Assembly: GCA_947505055.1 (NCBI GenBank)
Contig: CANNLO010000012.1
Location: 1-33,618, forward strand
Direction of reading: 5' to 3'
Length of the DNA: 33,618 nt
Source of the DNA: Methylococcaceae bacterium
GTDB lineage: Bacteria; Pseudomonadota; Gammaproteobacteria; Methylococcales; Methylomonadaceae
Part shown: piece after piece, positions 1 through 9,454 of the stretch
How the letters are laid out: every line of letters begins with the position of its first letter
Position numbering within the stretch: position 1 is the stretch's first letter
The notes under the pieces: generated by a model
Seen by the model: the letters and a program-made list of their open reading frames with translations, nothing else
What the model was told of the DNA's origin: nothing
The model's database searches: none
Translations under genes and position numbers: made by a program

Positions 1-528
1 AAGAAAGTTCCTGCTTATTTACTGAATGAAATCAAGCAAACGGAAACACAGATCCAGACAGCTTATGCCGAAATAAACAATCATATAGAAAAAAAGAACA
101 AAGCCAAGGCAGAGTTCGAAGCCGACATTGAACGTTTCAAATTTTTAACTATGAGGAATACAGATCCGTCTATGGCCTCTGACAAAAACATGGATCAGCA
201 GACAGCCGATCAAATTGGCTTGTATACCTGTGAAACAGAAATACTTTGCACCAACGCCTGGCTAAGTGCACATGAATTTTTTAAGGCATACTCCACAACG
301 CCCATTGATAACGATACCGACAAATTAATTATGGGCAGGTCGCCAGCAAATGACAGCGACCTAAGTTTTTCAATCTCAAAGATAATAGATGAAAACAAGA
401 AACAGCAGCTTTTCCTGGATATTCGCTGCCGTGAATCTTCCCTAGGTATAGAGCTCTGTGCGAGTCAGAAAGTTCGCGATATTAGAGCTGCGTTTAGGTC
501 ATTTATTGAAGCCACTGTGGGAAAATAA
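1..528 (+). CDS. Hypothetical protein, C-terminal part (5' truncated)
   Basis: The reading frame is open from base 1 to a TAA at 526-528, so only the last 175 residues are present and the true start lies left of the window. The first ~50 residues are rich in Lys, Glu and Gln and look like an amphipathic or coiled-coil helix. The remainder is a mixed alpha/beta sequence with four Cys residues and no signature I recognise. An in-frame ATG at 151 exists, but the upstream sequence is equally coding-like, so I treat it as internal. It converges with argB, with 49 bp between the stops. I do not recognise the family and assign no function. Confidence 0.6.
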   Translation, partial: KKVPAYLLNEIKQTETQIQTAYAEINNHIEKKNKAKAEFEADIERFKFLTMRNTDPSMASDKNMDQQTADQIGLYTCETEILCTNAWLSAHEFFKAYSTTPIDNDTDKLIMGRSPANDSDLSFSISKIIDENKKQQLFLDIRCRESSLGIELCASQKVRDIRAAFRSFIEATVGK

Positions 529-577
529 TGTATTTTCAAAAACCTGCTTTAAACAACTTTATATGTCGTTGCTTCTA

Positions 578-1492
<915 letters not shown>

Positions 1493-1592
1493 TTATAAGA
1501 ATCAAAAAAACACCGCGAGGAATAGCTGCGGGAATTAACGACTGGGCTGTTCCTGGAAAATTAAAGACTTTCAATAAATTATGGGTAATACG

Positions 1593-2870
1593 TTATAAGC
1601 TATAAATAATCTGGCCCGCTTGTAAAGTATGCGTTACCCGTCCTTTAAGTGTGTGGCCCCAGAATGGCGTATTAACACCCTGACTTTTCCAGTTTTCAGC
1701 ATTAACCTGCCAGTCGATTTCCGGATCAAAGATACAAATATCCGCTGCAAAGCCAGGTGTTAATGCACCACTCTCTAAACGCAAGACCCTTGCCGGATTA
1801 GCACTTAAGCAACCTATGCCCTGTTCCAGGGTAATAGCATGTTGTTTGACCAGCCTAAGCATCAATGGCAACAGGGTTTCCAACGCTGACATACCAGGCT
1901 CTGTCTCTGGAAATGCACCCAGTTTTGCATCAAGATCATGCGGCTGATGGTCGGAACAGATACTGTTTAGTGTACCTTCAGCCAAGCCTTGCCTTAAATA
2001 ATGTTTATCTGCTTCAGTCCGCAAGGGCGGTAAAACATGATAAGCACTATCAAAAGATTGCATGTCATTTTCTGTTAAATGCAGTTGATGAATGGCGACA
2101 TCGGCACTGACTCTTAAGCCATATTTCTTGGCTTGATGAATTTGTATCACCGAACGCTTGGAACTTAACTGACCAAAATGAACTCGACAACCCGTTAGCT
2201 CTGCCAGTTCCAGACATTGCGCTAAAGCAATGGTTTCTGCTGCTTCAGGAATACTAGGCAATCCATAGCGGGTAGCAACAACACCTTCATGTGCGCAGCC
2301 ATTATTACTCAGCCAAAAATCATTGGAGCGAAACATTAACAACAAGTCATGACTCGCGGCATACTCCATGGCTCGTCTTAATATCAACAGATTTTTAACC
2401 GGTTGATTAGCATTACCGACCGCAATACAGCCAGCATTTTTAAGCGACAACATCGAACTCAGCTCCACGCCATCCAGCTTATGGGTGAGCGCTCCAATTG
2501 GATAGATTTGCCGGTATCCGGCTATTTGGGCCAAATCCTTGATCAGTTCCGCAACAGCGGGCGTATCGATAACCGGCACAGTATCCGGCTGTAAACATAA
2601 AGTGGTAACACCGGCACTGGCTGCGGCAATCACTTCGCTCTTAAAGGTCGCTTTACGACTGTGTCCCATATCCCGCAAGCGAGTACTTAAATCGATAAAA
2701 CCCGGACATACAATTTGATCGCTGGCATCAATCACTTTATCAGCTTTAAATCCGGCCGGCTCATCGGCAACAGAAACAATTTTTCCACTTTCTATATAAA
2801 TCGAACCTACACGATCTATGTCGTTGGCCGGATCAATTATTCTGCCTTTGGTTATGCATATACGGGTCAT
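1593..2870 (-). CDS. pyrX: Dihydroorotase-like non-catalytic subunit PyrC' (PyrX)
   Basis: The 425-aa protein has the amidohydrolase fold of class I dihydroorotase, but the metal site is gone. The usual HxH after GFID is replaced by S62-T-R64. The later histidine positions read FRSND and HFGQLSS, although SDHQPHD near residue 315 survives. In Pseudomonas such a pseudo-dihydroorotase is an obligate structural partner of aspartate transcarbamoylase (established for that family), and the sequence here follows that pattern closely. The start ATG overlaps the pyrB stop in a TAATG, indicating translational coupling and matched subunit synthesis. A catalytic dihydroorotase must therefore be encoded elsewhere. 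The pyrC symbol is often given to this gene by transfer and would mislead. Confidence 0.9.
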   Translation of the reverse strand: MTRICITKGRIIDPANDIDRVGSIYIESGKIVSVADEPAGFKADKVIDASDQIVCPGFIDLSTRLRDMGHSRKATFKSEVIAAASAGVTTLCLQPDTVPVIDTPAVAELIKDLAQIAGYRQIYPIGALTHKLDGVELSSMLSLKNAGCIAVGNANQPVKNLLILRRAMEYAASHDLLLMFRSNDFWLSNNGCAHEGVVATRYGLPSIPEAAETIALAQCLELAELTGCRVHFGQLSSKRSVIQIHQAKKYGLRVSADVAIHQLHLTENDMQSFDSAYHVLPPLRTEADKHYLRQGLAEGTLNSICSDHQPHDLDAKLGAFPETEPGMSALETLLPLMLRLVKQHAITLEQGIGCLSANPARVLRLESGALTPGFAADICIFDPEIDWQVNAENWKSQGVNTPFWGHTLKGRVTHTLQAGQIIYSL

Positions 2871-3883
2871 TACAGCCCCCCTGTTACAGCCAAGGATGGC
2901 GCTTGTGTCACCGACCTTCCTGGACTGGAAGGCAATGTTTGCATTGCCATCGCCATAATCGCCATGCGCACCGCGATACCGTTACTAACTTGTTTGAGTA
3001 TCACCGACTGCGGGCCATCAGCGACTTTGGAATCAATTTCAACACCCCGGTTGATAGGTCCGGGATGCATAACGATTGCATCGGGTTTGGCAATTTTCAG
3101 CTTTTCTTCGGTAAGACCAAAACATTTAAAATATTCACTTTCACTAGGCAAGAGTGCCGAGGTCATACGCTCCTTTTGCAAGCGCAGCATCATAACCACA
3201 TCAATATCTTTCAGGCCTTCGTTTAAATTATGTGAAACACTGACACCCAAGCTTTCCACATGTGCCGGCAGCAAGGTTTTCGGCGCAATAACCCTAACTT
3301 CAGCAACCCCAAGAGTGTTCAAAGCTTGTATCTCTGAACGTGCCACTCTGGAATGTAATATATCGCCGATAATGGCGACTCTTAAATTGGAAAAATCAGG
3401 CTTCAGCTGACGTATCGTAAACATGTCAAGCATCGCTTGAGTCGGATGGGCGTGTTGCCCGTCTCCGGCATTGATAACGCTGATATGTGAAGCGGTCTGT
3501 TGAGCAATAAAATGAGCAGCTCCACTAAGTGCATGGCGCACAACAAACATATCGACAAACATGGCTTCCAGATTGCGAATGGTATCAAGCAGACTTTCAC
3601 CCTTTGAGGTTGCCGACGTGGCAATATTCATATTGATCACATCAGCAGAGAGACGTGTTGCTGCCAACTCAAAAGTAGTGCGTGTGCGGGTACTGTTTTC
3701 AAAAAACAAATTGACGATAGTCTTGCCTCGCAACAGAGGAACTTTTTTAACCTGTTGTGCTGACATACCAGCAAAAGACTCGGCGGTATCGAGAATTTCT
3801 GTCAACAAGCACTTATCCAAGCCTTCAATGCTCAAAAAATGCTTAAGTTTACCTTCCTCGTTTAATTGCATGTTACCAATCAT
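2870..3883 (-). CDS. pyrB: Aspartate carbamoyltransferase catalytic subunit
   Basis: PyrB joins carbamoyl phosphate and L-aspartate to make carbamoyl-aspartate, the committed step of pyrimidine synthesis. The 337-aa product carries the carbamoyl-phosphate loop STRTRTT (residues 64-70), the [14 protein letters not shown] segment, and [10 protein letters not shown] near the C-terminus. It is longer than the E. coli catalytic chain (about 310 aa), with an N-terminal extension as in Pseudomonas enzymes that pair with PyrC'. No pyrI regulatory subunit follows. pyrR ends 3 bp upstream and pyrX overlaps by one base, so the three genes form one translational unit. The start could also be the ATG at 3871, four codons in; neither has a strong ribosome binding site. 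Confidence 0.96.
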   Translation of the reverse strand: MIGNMQLNEEGKLKHFLSIEGLDKCLLTEILDTAESFAGMSAQQVKKVPLLRGKTIVNLFFENSTRTRTTFELAATRLSADVINMNIATSATSKGESLLDTIRNLEAMFVDMFVVRHALSGAAHFIAQQTASHISVINAGDGQHAHPTQAMLDMFTIRQLKPDFSNLRVAIIGDILHSRVARSEIQALNTLGVAEVRVIAPKTLLPAHVESLGVSVSHNLNEGLKDIDVVMMLRLQKERMTSALLPSESEYFKCFGLTEEKLKIAKPDAIVMHPGPINRGVEIDSKVADGPQSVILKQVSNGIAVRMAIMAMAMQTLPSSPGRSVTQAPSLAVTGGL

Positions 3884-3886
3884 TGC

Positions 3887-4417
3887 TTATGCCACCGTAT
3901 TAATGGTTTCCAATTGAACACCTAAAGGCTCTGGACCAGTAATCTTGATCCTCTGGTTTGCATTCAAGATAATACTGGCACCAACGCAATCAGGATTAAG
4001 CGGGATTTGTTTGCCTTCCCGAGCTATCAGCACAGCCAATACAATTTGACTGGGCCGGCCATAATCAAATATTTCATTCATTGCTGCACGGATGGTTCTG
4101 CCGGTATAGAAAACATCATCCACCAGAATAATATCGCGCCCTTCAATGTGCCTTGGTAACTGACTAGGTTTAACGTTGGGATTAACCCCAATTTGCGAAA
4201 AATCGTCTCTGTAAAATGAAATATCCACTAAACTCAAAGGCTCACTTATGGCCAAACGCGCATGCATTTGCTCAGCAATCCAAACCCCCCCGGTACGAAT
4301 ACCGATCATCAAGGGATTGCTAAGTTGTCTCTGGATGATGATATCTTTAAGCTCAGCTTCCAAGTTATTTAATAGTTCAGAAATTTCTAACACTTGAGTC
4401 CTTTTAGGTACGATCAT
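3887..4417 (-). CDS. pyrR: PyrR bifunctional pyrimidine regulator / uracil phosphoribosyltransferase
   Basis: A 176-aa type I phosphoribosyltransferase fold with the PRPP-binding motif ILVDDVFYTGRTI (about residues 97-109) and the flexible-loop segment VDISFYRDDF (about 64-73). These are diagnostic of PyrR. In Bacillus PyrR binds pyr mRNA and controls attenuation; in pseudomonads it acts without attenuation. I see no attenuator in the 40 bp above ruvX or between ruvX and pyrR, so the second mode is more likely (inference). It overlaps the 3' end of ruvX by 14 bp and is followed by pyrB after 3 bp. Confidence 0.94.
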   Translation of the reverse strand: MIVPKRTQVLEISELLNNLEAELKDIIIQRQLSNPLMIGIRTGGVWIAEQMHARLAISEPLSLVDISFYRDDFSQIGVNPNVKPSQLPRHIEGRDIILVDDVFYTGRTIRAAMNEIFDYGRPSQIVLAVLIAREGKQIPLNPDCVGASIILNANQRIKITGPEPLGVQLETINTVA

Positions 4418-4850
4418 TTAGCCAGGTTTGCAAAATAAGCTGGGCAGCCAGTTGATCCTGAACTTCCCATAATTTGCCAGCACTAACACTTACTTCTTCA
4501 AACAACATTTGTTTAGCTTCAAAAGTTGATAACGTCTCATCCTGTTGAAAAACAGGCAATTGATAACGCCCTTCCAATTGTCTGCAAAACTTTAACATGC
4601 GAGGAGTTACCGGATTGTCTGAGCCATCCGTCTGTTTAGAGATTCCGACCACCAAACCGGCAGGACGCCATTCCTCTATTAATTTGCCGATGATGTTCCA
4701 GTCAGGATTTTGGTTAATGGAACGTATGGTTTGTAGTGGACTGGCTGACACAGTGATCGTTTGACCGACGGCTACTCCAATTTTTTTAGTACCATAATCA
4801 AAACCCAAATAGGTATCGGTATTCGCCTTGGCTAGTAAAGGATCGTGCAT
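4404..4850 (-). CDS. ruvX: Putative pre-16S rRNA nuclease / Holliday junction resolvase-like YqgF
   Basis: The 148-aa protein has the RNase H-like fold of the YqgF family: YLGFDYGTKKIGVAVG at residues 14-29 with the first acidic residue D18, a VVGIS...DGS segment mid-protein, DETLST (second acidic patch), and a C-terminal DQLAAQLILQ helix with the last Asp. The E. coli homologue matures the 5' end of 16S rRNA. It sits between algH and pyrR in the usual gammaproteobacterial order. The start is ATG at 4850, 40 bp after algH, and the end overlaps pyrR by 14 bp. Confidence 0.93.
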   Translation of the reverse strand: MHDPLLAKANTDTYLGFDYGTKKIGVAVGQTITVSASPLQTIRSINQNPDWNIIGKLIEEWRPAGLVVGISKQTDGSDNPVTPRMLKFCRQLEGRYQLPVFQQDETLSTFEAKQMLFEEVSVSAGKLWEVQDQLAAQLILQTWLNDRT

Positions 4851-4890
4851 ATTGTATCTTGGATTATAGGCAAGCGAATGATCGCATTAA

Positions 4891-5454
4891 TCAGCCGTGA
4901 CCAGCTGGCGCGGTCAATTTGTTAATATCAATGCCAATCTGCTCGGCGGCTGCGCTCCAGCGGGAATTGATCGGAGTATCGAACATCACTTTTTTACCGG
5001 ATGGTGAATTAAGCCAGGCATTATCCATAATTTCTTTTTCCAGTTGACCGGCTCCCCAGCCAGCATAACCTAAAGCTACCAGATACTGTTCAGGGCCTTC
5101 ACCTGCCGCAATGGCTTCAAGCACATCCCGTGAAGTTGTCAGAGAAATGGTCTCTGAAACAGCCATTGTTGCCTGCCAGATCCCGCAAGAAGTATGCACT
5201 ACAAAGCCGCGTTCCTGATGAACAGGGCCTCCCGCATAAACAGGAGCTTCAGAAGAAACAGGTGTCGCGATTTTTATATCCATCTGTTTAAAAATTTCGC
5301 CCAGCTTCATATCGGTCGCTCTGTTAATGACAATGCCCAATGCCCCTTCCTCATTGTGTTGACACAAATAGGCAACTGTATGAAAAAAATTAGGGTCGGC
5401 CAACATTGGCATGGCGATAATAAACTGGTTATTTAAGTAATTAGATTGATTCAT
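4891..5454 (-). CDS. algH: AlgH/YqgE family protein (UPF0301)
   Basis: The product is 187 aa from the chosen ATG at 5454. It has the family motifs FIIAMPMLADPNFFHTV near the N-terminus, GALGIVINR at about 39-47, YAGGPV mid-protein and the GYAGWGAGQLEKEI segment near residue 135, all typical of AlgH. The biochemical role is unsettled; in Pseudomonas it was linked to alginate regulation. An upstream TTG at 5469 would add five residues, but the ATG followed by NQSNYLNNQF matches the usual family start better. It lies between the tonB-like gene (40 bp upstream) and ruvX in a conserved operon order. Confidence 0.93.
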   Translation of the reverse strand: MNQSNYLNNQFIIAMPMLADPNFFHTVAYLCQHNEEGALGIVINRATDMKLGEIFKQMDIKIATPVSSEAPVYAGGPVHQERGFVVHTSCGIWQATMAVSETISLTTSRDVLEAIAAGEGPEQYLVALGYAGWGAGQLEKEIMDNAWLNSPSGKKVMFDTPINSRWSAAAEQIGIDINKLTAPAGHG

Positions 5455-5494
5455 GTGGCTAAGTATCAAAGTTTATGAGGCCGTAAGCAACTTT

Positions 5495-6379
5495 TTATCG
5501 CGCAGTCATACCTGATTCATCAGAAAACTTCCAAACCCGAGTAATCACCAGAACATCAAGTTCTTTCAGTAAGTCCAAAGGCAACGGTGCAAAGGGGGCG
5601 CTCATCCTGACTATTTTTTTAGCTGCTTCATCCAGCTCTGGATTTCCCGAAGATTGATTAATGCGTATGCTATAAATACTGCCGTCAGCTTTAACTCCGA
5701 CATCCATCGTTAAGCTACCTGAAAAGTTCTGCTTGGCGGCAACCTCAGGATAATTAAGATTACCGGTACGTTCTACCTTATCTTCCCAATCTTTCATATA
5801 TTGAGCTGCGACATATTTATGAGCACTCACCGAATCAACAAATTTTATTTTATCCTGCTCCGGACTTTGCTGACTGTGCCTGATTTCGGCACCGAGCTGT
5901 GCGACTTGTTGCTGCAACATCTCGGCCGATAAATGTGGGGGCTCTTCAGTCTTCTCTTTAGGTTGCGGTTCACTTGTGGTTGCTATCTTTTTTTCTGCAA
6001 CTTTCTGGGTAATCACTTTTTTTTGAGCTTTAGGTTTTGACTCAACCAGCTTGGGCAGGCTCTTCTTGACCGGCTTAACCTCAGCTAAACTCGGACTTGG
6101 CTCCTTTAGGGCAGGCGGCTCAGGCTTTCTAACTTGCGCCTCCTCTGCAATCTGATTGTCCTGAGCCAAAACCGTTGCCTTTTCTGGCGCTTTTGGGCTA
6201 GGCATATTTACCAGCGTAATATCAAAAGTGCGGCTGACCGTCTCAGGCTGTGGACTGGTAAAATTGACGCCAAACCCAATAAAAACATGAATGATGACGG
6301 CTATAAAAAGCGCAATCAATAATGAATCATTATTCGACAGCGGCGTCGGTGGTTCAAACAGCATGAGTTGCGCTCTCAT
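5495..6379 (-). CDS. TonB family energy transducer
   Basis: This is a 294-aa protein with TonB architecture: a short cytoplasmic N-terminus, one membrane helix (LLIALFIAVIIHVFIGFGV, about residues 20-38), a long Pro/Glu/Lys-rich periplasmic stretch (about 50-160), and a C-terminal TonB domain from about residue 205 (GSLTMDVGVKADGSIYSI...). TonB proteins pass proton-motive force from ExbB/ExbD to outer-membrane receptors. The frame extends upstream to 6457, but the ATG at 6379 overlaps the gshB stop as ATGA and sits just before the membrane segment, so I choose it. No exbB/exbD is nearby. The gshB-adjacent position is typical for this TonB paralogue in Gammaproteobacteria; its partner receptor is unknown. 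Confidence 0.9.
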   Translation of the reverse strand: MRAQLMLFEPPTPLSNNDSLLIALFIAVIIHVFIGFGVNFTSPQPETVSRTFDITLVNMPSPKAPEKATVLAQDNQIAEEAQVRKPEPPALKEPSPSLAEVKPVKKSLPKLVESKPKAQKKVITQKVAEKKIATTSEPQPKEKTEEPPHLSAEMLQQQVAQLGAEIRHSQQSPEQDKIKFVDSVSAHKYVAAQYMKDWEDKVERTGNLNYPEVAAKQNFSGSLTMDVGVKADGSIYSIRINQSSGNPELDEAAKKIVRMSAPFAPLPLDLLKELDVLVITRVWKFSDESGMTAR

Positions 6380-7323
6380 TGCAGCGTTATTTCGATATGA
6401 TCCATGAGTTGACCACAAATATTCAGTCCAAACTGACGATCCAATTCTTGAACACAAGTAGGGCTGGTTACATTAATTTCAGTCAAGGTATCACCAATCA
6501 CATCGATTCCAACAAAAACCAGACCTTTCGCCCTTAAGGTAGGTCCAACTTGCTCAGCGATCCAACGATCCCGCTCGGTTAACTCCCGGCCTTCAGCACG
6601 GCCACCCGCGGCCAAATTGCCGCGCGTTTCACCTTGCGCAGGTATTCGTGCCAAGGCATAAGGTATAACCTCGCCATTAACCAGCAAAATACGCTTGTCA
6701 CCGTCTACAATTTGCGGCAAATATTTTTGCGCCATGACATAACGACTGTTGTATTCAGTCATAGTCTCCAAGATCACGCTTAGATTGGGATCGTTCTGAC
6801 GCAAGTGAAAAATTGAAGTGCCGCCCATCCCATCCAGCGGTTTTAAAATAATTTCACCTTGTTCCTGCAAAAAACTGCGGATTCTGGCGGGCTCCCTGGC
6901 AACCAATGTTTCGGCGCAACACTGGGGAAACCAAGCAGTAAAAAGCTTTTCATTGGCATCCCTCAATGACTGGGGTTTGTTAACCACATAAACGCCCATG
7001 CTTTCTGCACGTTCCAGCAAATAGGTTGCATAAATATATTCCTGATCGAAAGGCGGATCCTTACGCATCATAATTACATTCAATTCATCTAAAGGGATGT
7101 CCTGTTCTGTAACAAAGTCGTACCATTTTTCTTCATTCTTCTGAACATTAATGAGACGGGTTCGGGCATAAGCCCTTCCATTTCTCATATACAAATCATT
7201 GAGTTCCATGTAATGCAGCTCCCAGCCTCGGGCTTGAGCTTCAAGTAACATTGCAAAACTGGTGTCTTTTTTAATATTGATATGGTCAATGGAATCCATG
7301 ACCATGCCGAGTTTAATATGCAT
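6376..7323 (-). CDS. gshB: Glutathione synthetase
   Basis: GshB ligates gamma-glutamylcysteine and glycine using ATP to form glutathione. The 315-aa ATP-grasp protein starts with IKLGMVMDSID and has RKDPPFDQEYI (about 88-98), NKPQSLRDANEKLF (about 115-128), the glycine-rich ATP loop KPLDGMGGTSIF (161-172) and the C-terminal metal/substrate segment INVTSPTCVQELD. All are canonical for the proteobacterial enzyme. It is the first gene of the minus-strand operon down to pyrX and ends in an ATGA overlap with the tonB-like gene. Its leader holds four tandem GGTTCAA-type heptads starting 11 bp upstream of the ATG. Confidence 0.97.
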   Translation of the reverse strand: MHIKLGMVMDSIDHINIKKDTSFAMLLEAQARGWELHYMELNDLYMRNGRAYARTRLINVQKNEEKWYDFVTEQDIPLDELNVIMMRKDPPFDQEYIYATYLLERAESMGVYVVNKPQSLRDANEKLFTAWFPQCCAETLVAREPARIRSFLQEQGEIILKPLDGMGGTSIFHLRQNDPNLSVILETMTEYNSRYVMAQKYLPQIVDGDKRILLVNGEVIPYALARIPAQGETRGNLAAGGRAEGRELTERDRWIAEQVGPTLRAKGLVFVGIDVIGDTLTEINVTSPTCVQELDRQFGLNICGQLMDHIEITLQ

Positions 7324-7333
7324 AATTATTTTA

Positions 7334-7386
7334 GGTTCAAGGTTCGAGGTTCAAGGTTCAAGGATTTAAAGGCCATGCCTTGAACC
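7334..7386. repeat. GGTTCAA heptad repeats plus inverted copy, gshB leader
   Basis: Four head-to-tail heptads (GGTTCAA, GGTTCGA, GGTTCAA, GGTTCAA) occupy 7334-7361. They are followed after a short spacer by CCTTGAACC at 7378-7386, the reverse complement of GGTTCAAGG at 7355-7363. The block sits immediately upstream of the gshB start on the minus strand and could form a hairpin in its leader. A related sequence lies just upstream of moaB. Confidence 0.85.
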
Positions 7387-7422
7387 TTACGGCTTTTATC
7401 TTTTCTATTTTATAGATTCTTG

Positions 7423-7451
7423 TTTACCTTGAAAAGAATTTTTGGTATAAA
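7423..7451 (+). promoter_or_regulatory. Predicted sigma-70 promoter for rpmB-rpmG
   Basis: A TTTACC hexamer (7423-7428) and a TATAAA hexamer (7446-7451) are separated by exactly 17 bp, about 43 bp upstream of the rpmB start. The -10 is near consensus and the -35 matches 4 of 6. A GGGG-containing ribosome binding site precedes the ATG at 7495. Prediction from sequence only. Confidence 0.5.
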
Positions 7452-7494
7452 GCACGGCTAACTTTTGAATTTAGGCACGCATTAGGGGTTAATC

Positions 7495-7731
7495 ATGTCC
7501 AGAGTATGTCAAGTAACAGGCAAACGCCCAGTTACAGGTAATAACGTTTCACACGCAAACAACAGAACTAAAAGACGCTTTTGTCCAAATCTGCAACATC
7601 ACAGATTTTGGGTAGAAAGCGAAAATCGTTGGGTTCGTCTTAGAATCTCCACCAAAGCCATGCGCATTATTGACAAAAACGGCATCGATGCTGTTCTTGC
7701 CGACTTGCGTAAAGCTGGCTATAACGCTTAA
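7495..7731 (+). CDS. rpmB: 50S ribosomal protein L28
   Basis: The 78-aa basic protein opens with [20 protein letters not shown], the invariant start of bacterial L28, followed by [12 protein letters not shown]. Length is that of the E. coli protein. It lacks the paired CxxC zinc knuckles, so it is the zinc-independent form. It is followed after 13 bp by rpmG, the usual proteobacterial rpmBG operon, with a ribosome binding site AGGGGT before the ATG. It is transcribed divergently from gshB. Confidence 0.98.
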   Translation: MSRVCQVTGKRPVTGNNVSHANNRTKRRFCPNLQHHRFWVESENRWVRLRISTKAMRIIDKNGIDAVLADLRKAGYNA

Positions 7732-7744
7732 GAGGATAAAAAAA

Positions 7745-7900
7745 ATGCGCGATAAAATCAAATTGATTTCGACTGAAGGCACAGGCCATTTTTATACAAC
7801 TACAAAAAACAAACGAACCATGCCAGAGAAAATGGAGATCAAAAAATTTGATCCTGTTGTTCGTAAATATGTAATTTACAAAGAAGCCAAAATAAAATAA
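7745..7900 (+). CDS. rpmG: 50S ribosomal protein L33
   Basis: The 51-aa product [20 protein letters not shown]... continues with [21 protein letters not shown], a full-length L33. The long open frame begins at 7670, but the ATG at 7745 is preceded by an AGAGGAT ribosome binding site in the rpmB-rpmG gap and gives the normal family length. No CxxC pairs are present (zinc-independent type). A strong hairpin terminator follows 20 bp after the stop. Confidence 0.98.
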   Translation: MRDKIKLISTEGTGHFYTTTKNKRTMPEKMEIKKFDPVVRKYVIYKEAKIK

Positions 7901-7920
7901 TCCAATTTTAAAACAGCTTC

Positions 7921-7958
7921 TTTTGGGCTTGTGCTCTTAGAGCACAAACCCAAAATTT
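7921..7958 (+). terminator. Intrinsic terminator after rpmBG
   Basis: Arms at 7921-7936 and 7940-7955 form a 16-bp stem with one mismatch and a 3-nt loop, followed by a short T run. It lies between rpmG and the converging cNMP/rhodanese gene and may serve both strands. Confidence 0.8.
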
Positions 7959-8019
7959 CATAAAATACTTTTAAAAGTTATCTTTTTATCTCTCGCGCTG
8001 ACCCTGAGAAAACCTTTTT

Positions 8020-9318
8020 TCAAGCGCCTTTTAATTTGTCCAAAACTTGCGTTAACTTTTCCATCTGTTTGTGAAGTATTCGGTACTGCTTTTCAGCCTC
8101 TAGCTTGTCAAGCTCCAGTCGCATGCATTTATCATTAAGCTGTTGATTCGAGCCTCTAAGCGCTTCATTTTCCAGCCGAAGCACTAAAATTTTATCCTCA
8201 AGCCCGTTAGTAGGCTCTTGTTGATTACCAGAAGTCGAAATTTCCTCCGCTTCCTCATCAGAACTTTCTATTTCTTGATGAAAACTTTCCATGCCTCCTT
8301 TCAAAATCATGGCGCCAATTTTGTTCCTGAGTAACAAAAATGCGGCCGCCTCGCTGACTTTGCCATCACGACAAACAACAATAACCGGCTTATCATGACT
8401 TAGCGTCTTAAGCTGCATTCTTAAGGAAAAAAAGGGCGCGTTTATACTGCCCTCAATATGCTTAATTTCATAATCATCCTGCGAGCGAACATCCAGCAAA
8501 ACCGTACCCTGCTTTAGCGCCTCTTGCATCCCAGCATAATCGATAAACTTTAAAGAAGGCTCTTTAATTAGTGATACAAATTGCTTTTTGTCCAGCCGTA
8601 ATAAAACGATGTCAGTTAACGCAGTAATGGTTACGTTTCTAGGCGCACCTGAAAGCAAGGAGTCTTCACCAAAGGTATCCCCATTTGCCAGTTGAGCTAA
8701 TTTAATCTCTTTGGCGTTAGGTGAGGGCTTTCGGGTTAACAGGCATTGTCCATTTTTTATCAAATAATAATAATCGCCCGTTCCACCTTGCTCCAGGAGT
8801 ACCTCCCCTTTTTTAAAATAAACGGCCTCCAGGCTCATTAATATTTTTTGTAAATTAGCGGGTGGGAGACGTTGGAAAATAGGTGAGCGTAATAATGCTG
8901 TCATCCAGTCATCTGGATCGTCTTCAGTCTCGTCAATGACCATGTAGCCGCTGTCCTCTTTATCAACAAGGGGGGTAAGATTTTTAACAATATCCGCATT
9001 TAACCGTAAAAAACGCACCCTTCCGTTTGCCAAGGCATCAATTTTCCTTGGTATTTGATGTGCCAAAGCAAACTTGGCAGAATCACTATCGAAAGCAATA
9101 CGCTCAACAACCAAACCTGAAGCCTGAAGGGTAATTTCTCCATTTATCAAGTAAATCAATTGAGAGGCTAGGTCACCTTTTTTGAACAAAAAATCATCGT
9201 GCAACTCCTCTACCGATACTTCAGCGCATAACGCATTAAACTGAACGCCCGACAAGGTTGCCAAAGGAATTAGTTTACGAATAACGAGCCCGTCTTCAGA
9301 GTTAACATCTACAGTCAT
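8020..9318 (-). CDS. Double cyclic-nucleotide-binding / rhodanese / coiled-coil protein
   Basis: A 432-aa soluble fusion. Residues ~15-120 form a degenerate cNMP-binding (CRP-like) domain. Residues ~145-260 form a good one with the phosphate-binding cassette GDTFGEDSLLSGAPRNVT (213-230; E218 and R227 in place to contact a cyclic nucleotide). Residues ~270-345 are a rhodanese domain with LLDVRSQDDYEIKHIEGSINAP and the loop C316-RDGKVS. A Glu-rich linker leads to a coiled coil (~373-430). There is no DNA-binding helix-turn-helix, so it is not a CRP-type activator; a signal-sensing scaffold or sulfur-transfer regulator is more likely (inference). It converges with rpmG and is divergent from degQ. 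Confidence 0.85.
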   Translation of the reverse strand: MTVDVNSEDGLVIRKLIPLATLSGVQFNALCAEVSVEELHDDFLFKKGDLASQLIYLINGEITLQASGLVVERIAFDSDSAKFALAHQIPRKIDALANGRVRFLRLNADIVKNLTPLVDKEDSGYMVIDETEDDPDDWMTALLRSPIFQRLPPANLQKILMSLEAVYFKKGEVLLEQGGTGDYYYLIKNGQCLLTRKPSPNAKEIKLAQLANGDTFGEDSLLSGAPRNVTITALTDIVLLRLDKKQFVSLIKEPSLKFIDYAGMQEALKQGTVLLDVRSQDDYEIKHIEGSINAPFFSLRMQLKTLSHDKPVIVVCRDGKVSEAAAFLLLRNKIGAMILKGGMESFHQEIESSDEEAEEISTSGNQQEPTNGLEDKILVLRLENEALRGSNQQLNDKCMRLELDKLEAEKQYRILHKQMEKLTQVLDKLKGA

Positions 9319-9454
9319 TTGTGTATTTTAAGCAAGATAACAGTTAAATGACAGCGTTGGTTAATTTAAAAATTCACTTTAACACCTTGCATTAAAGATT
9401 TTTAATCATATATTGTGAAACTTAACCCGATTAACAATCACCGGAAAAACAATA

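Noticed and set aside
2715..3410. 231-codon plus-strand frame opposite pyrX/pyrB
   Set aside because: It lies entirely antisense to two well-supported genes and shows no family motif or ribosome binding site.
4851..4890. PyrR-responsive attenuator in the pyr operon
   Set aside because: The gaps are too short and contain no terminator/antiterminator pair.
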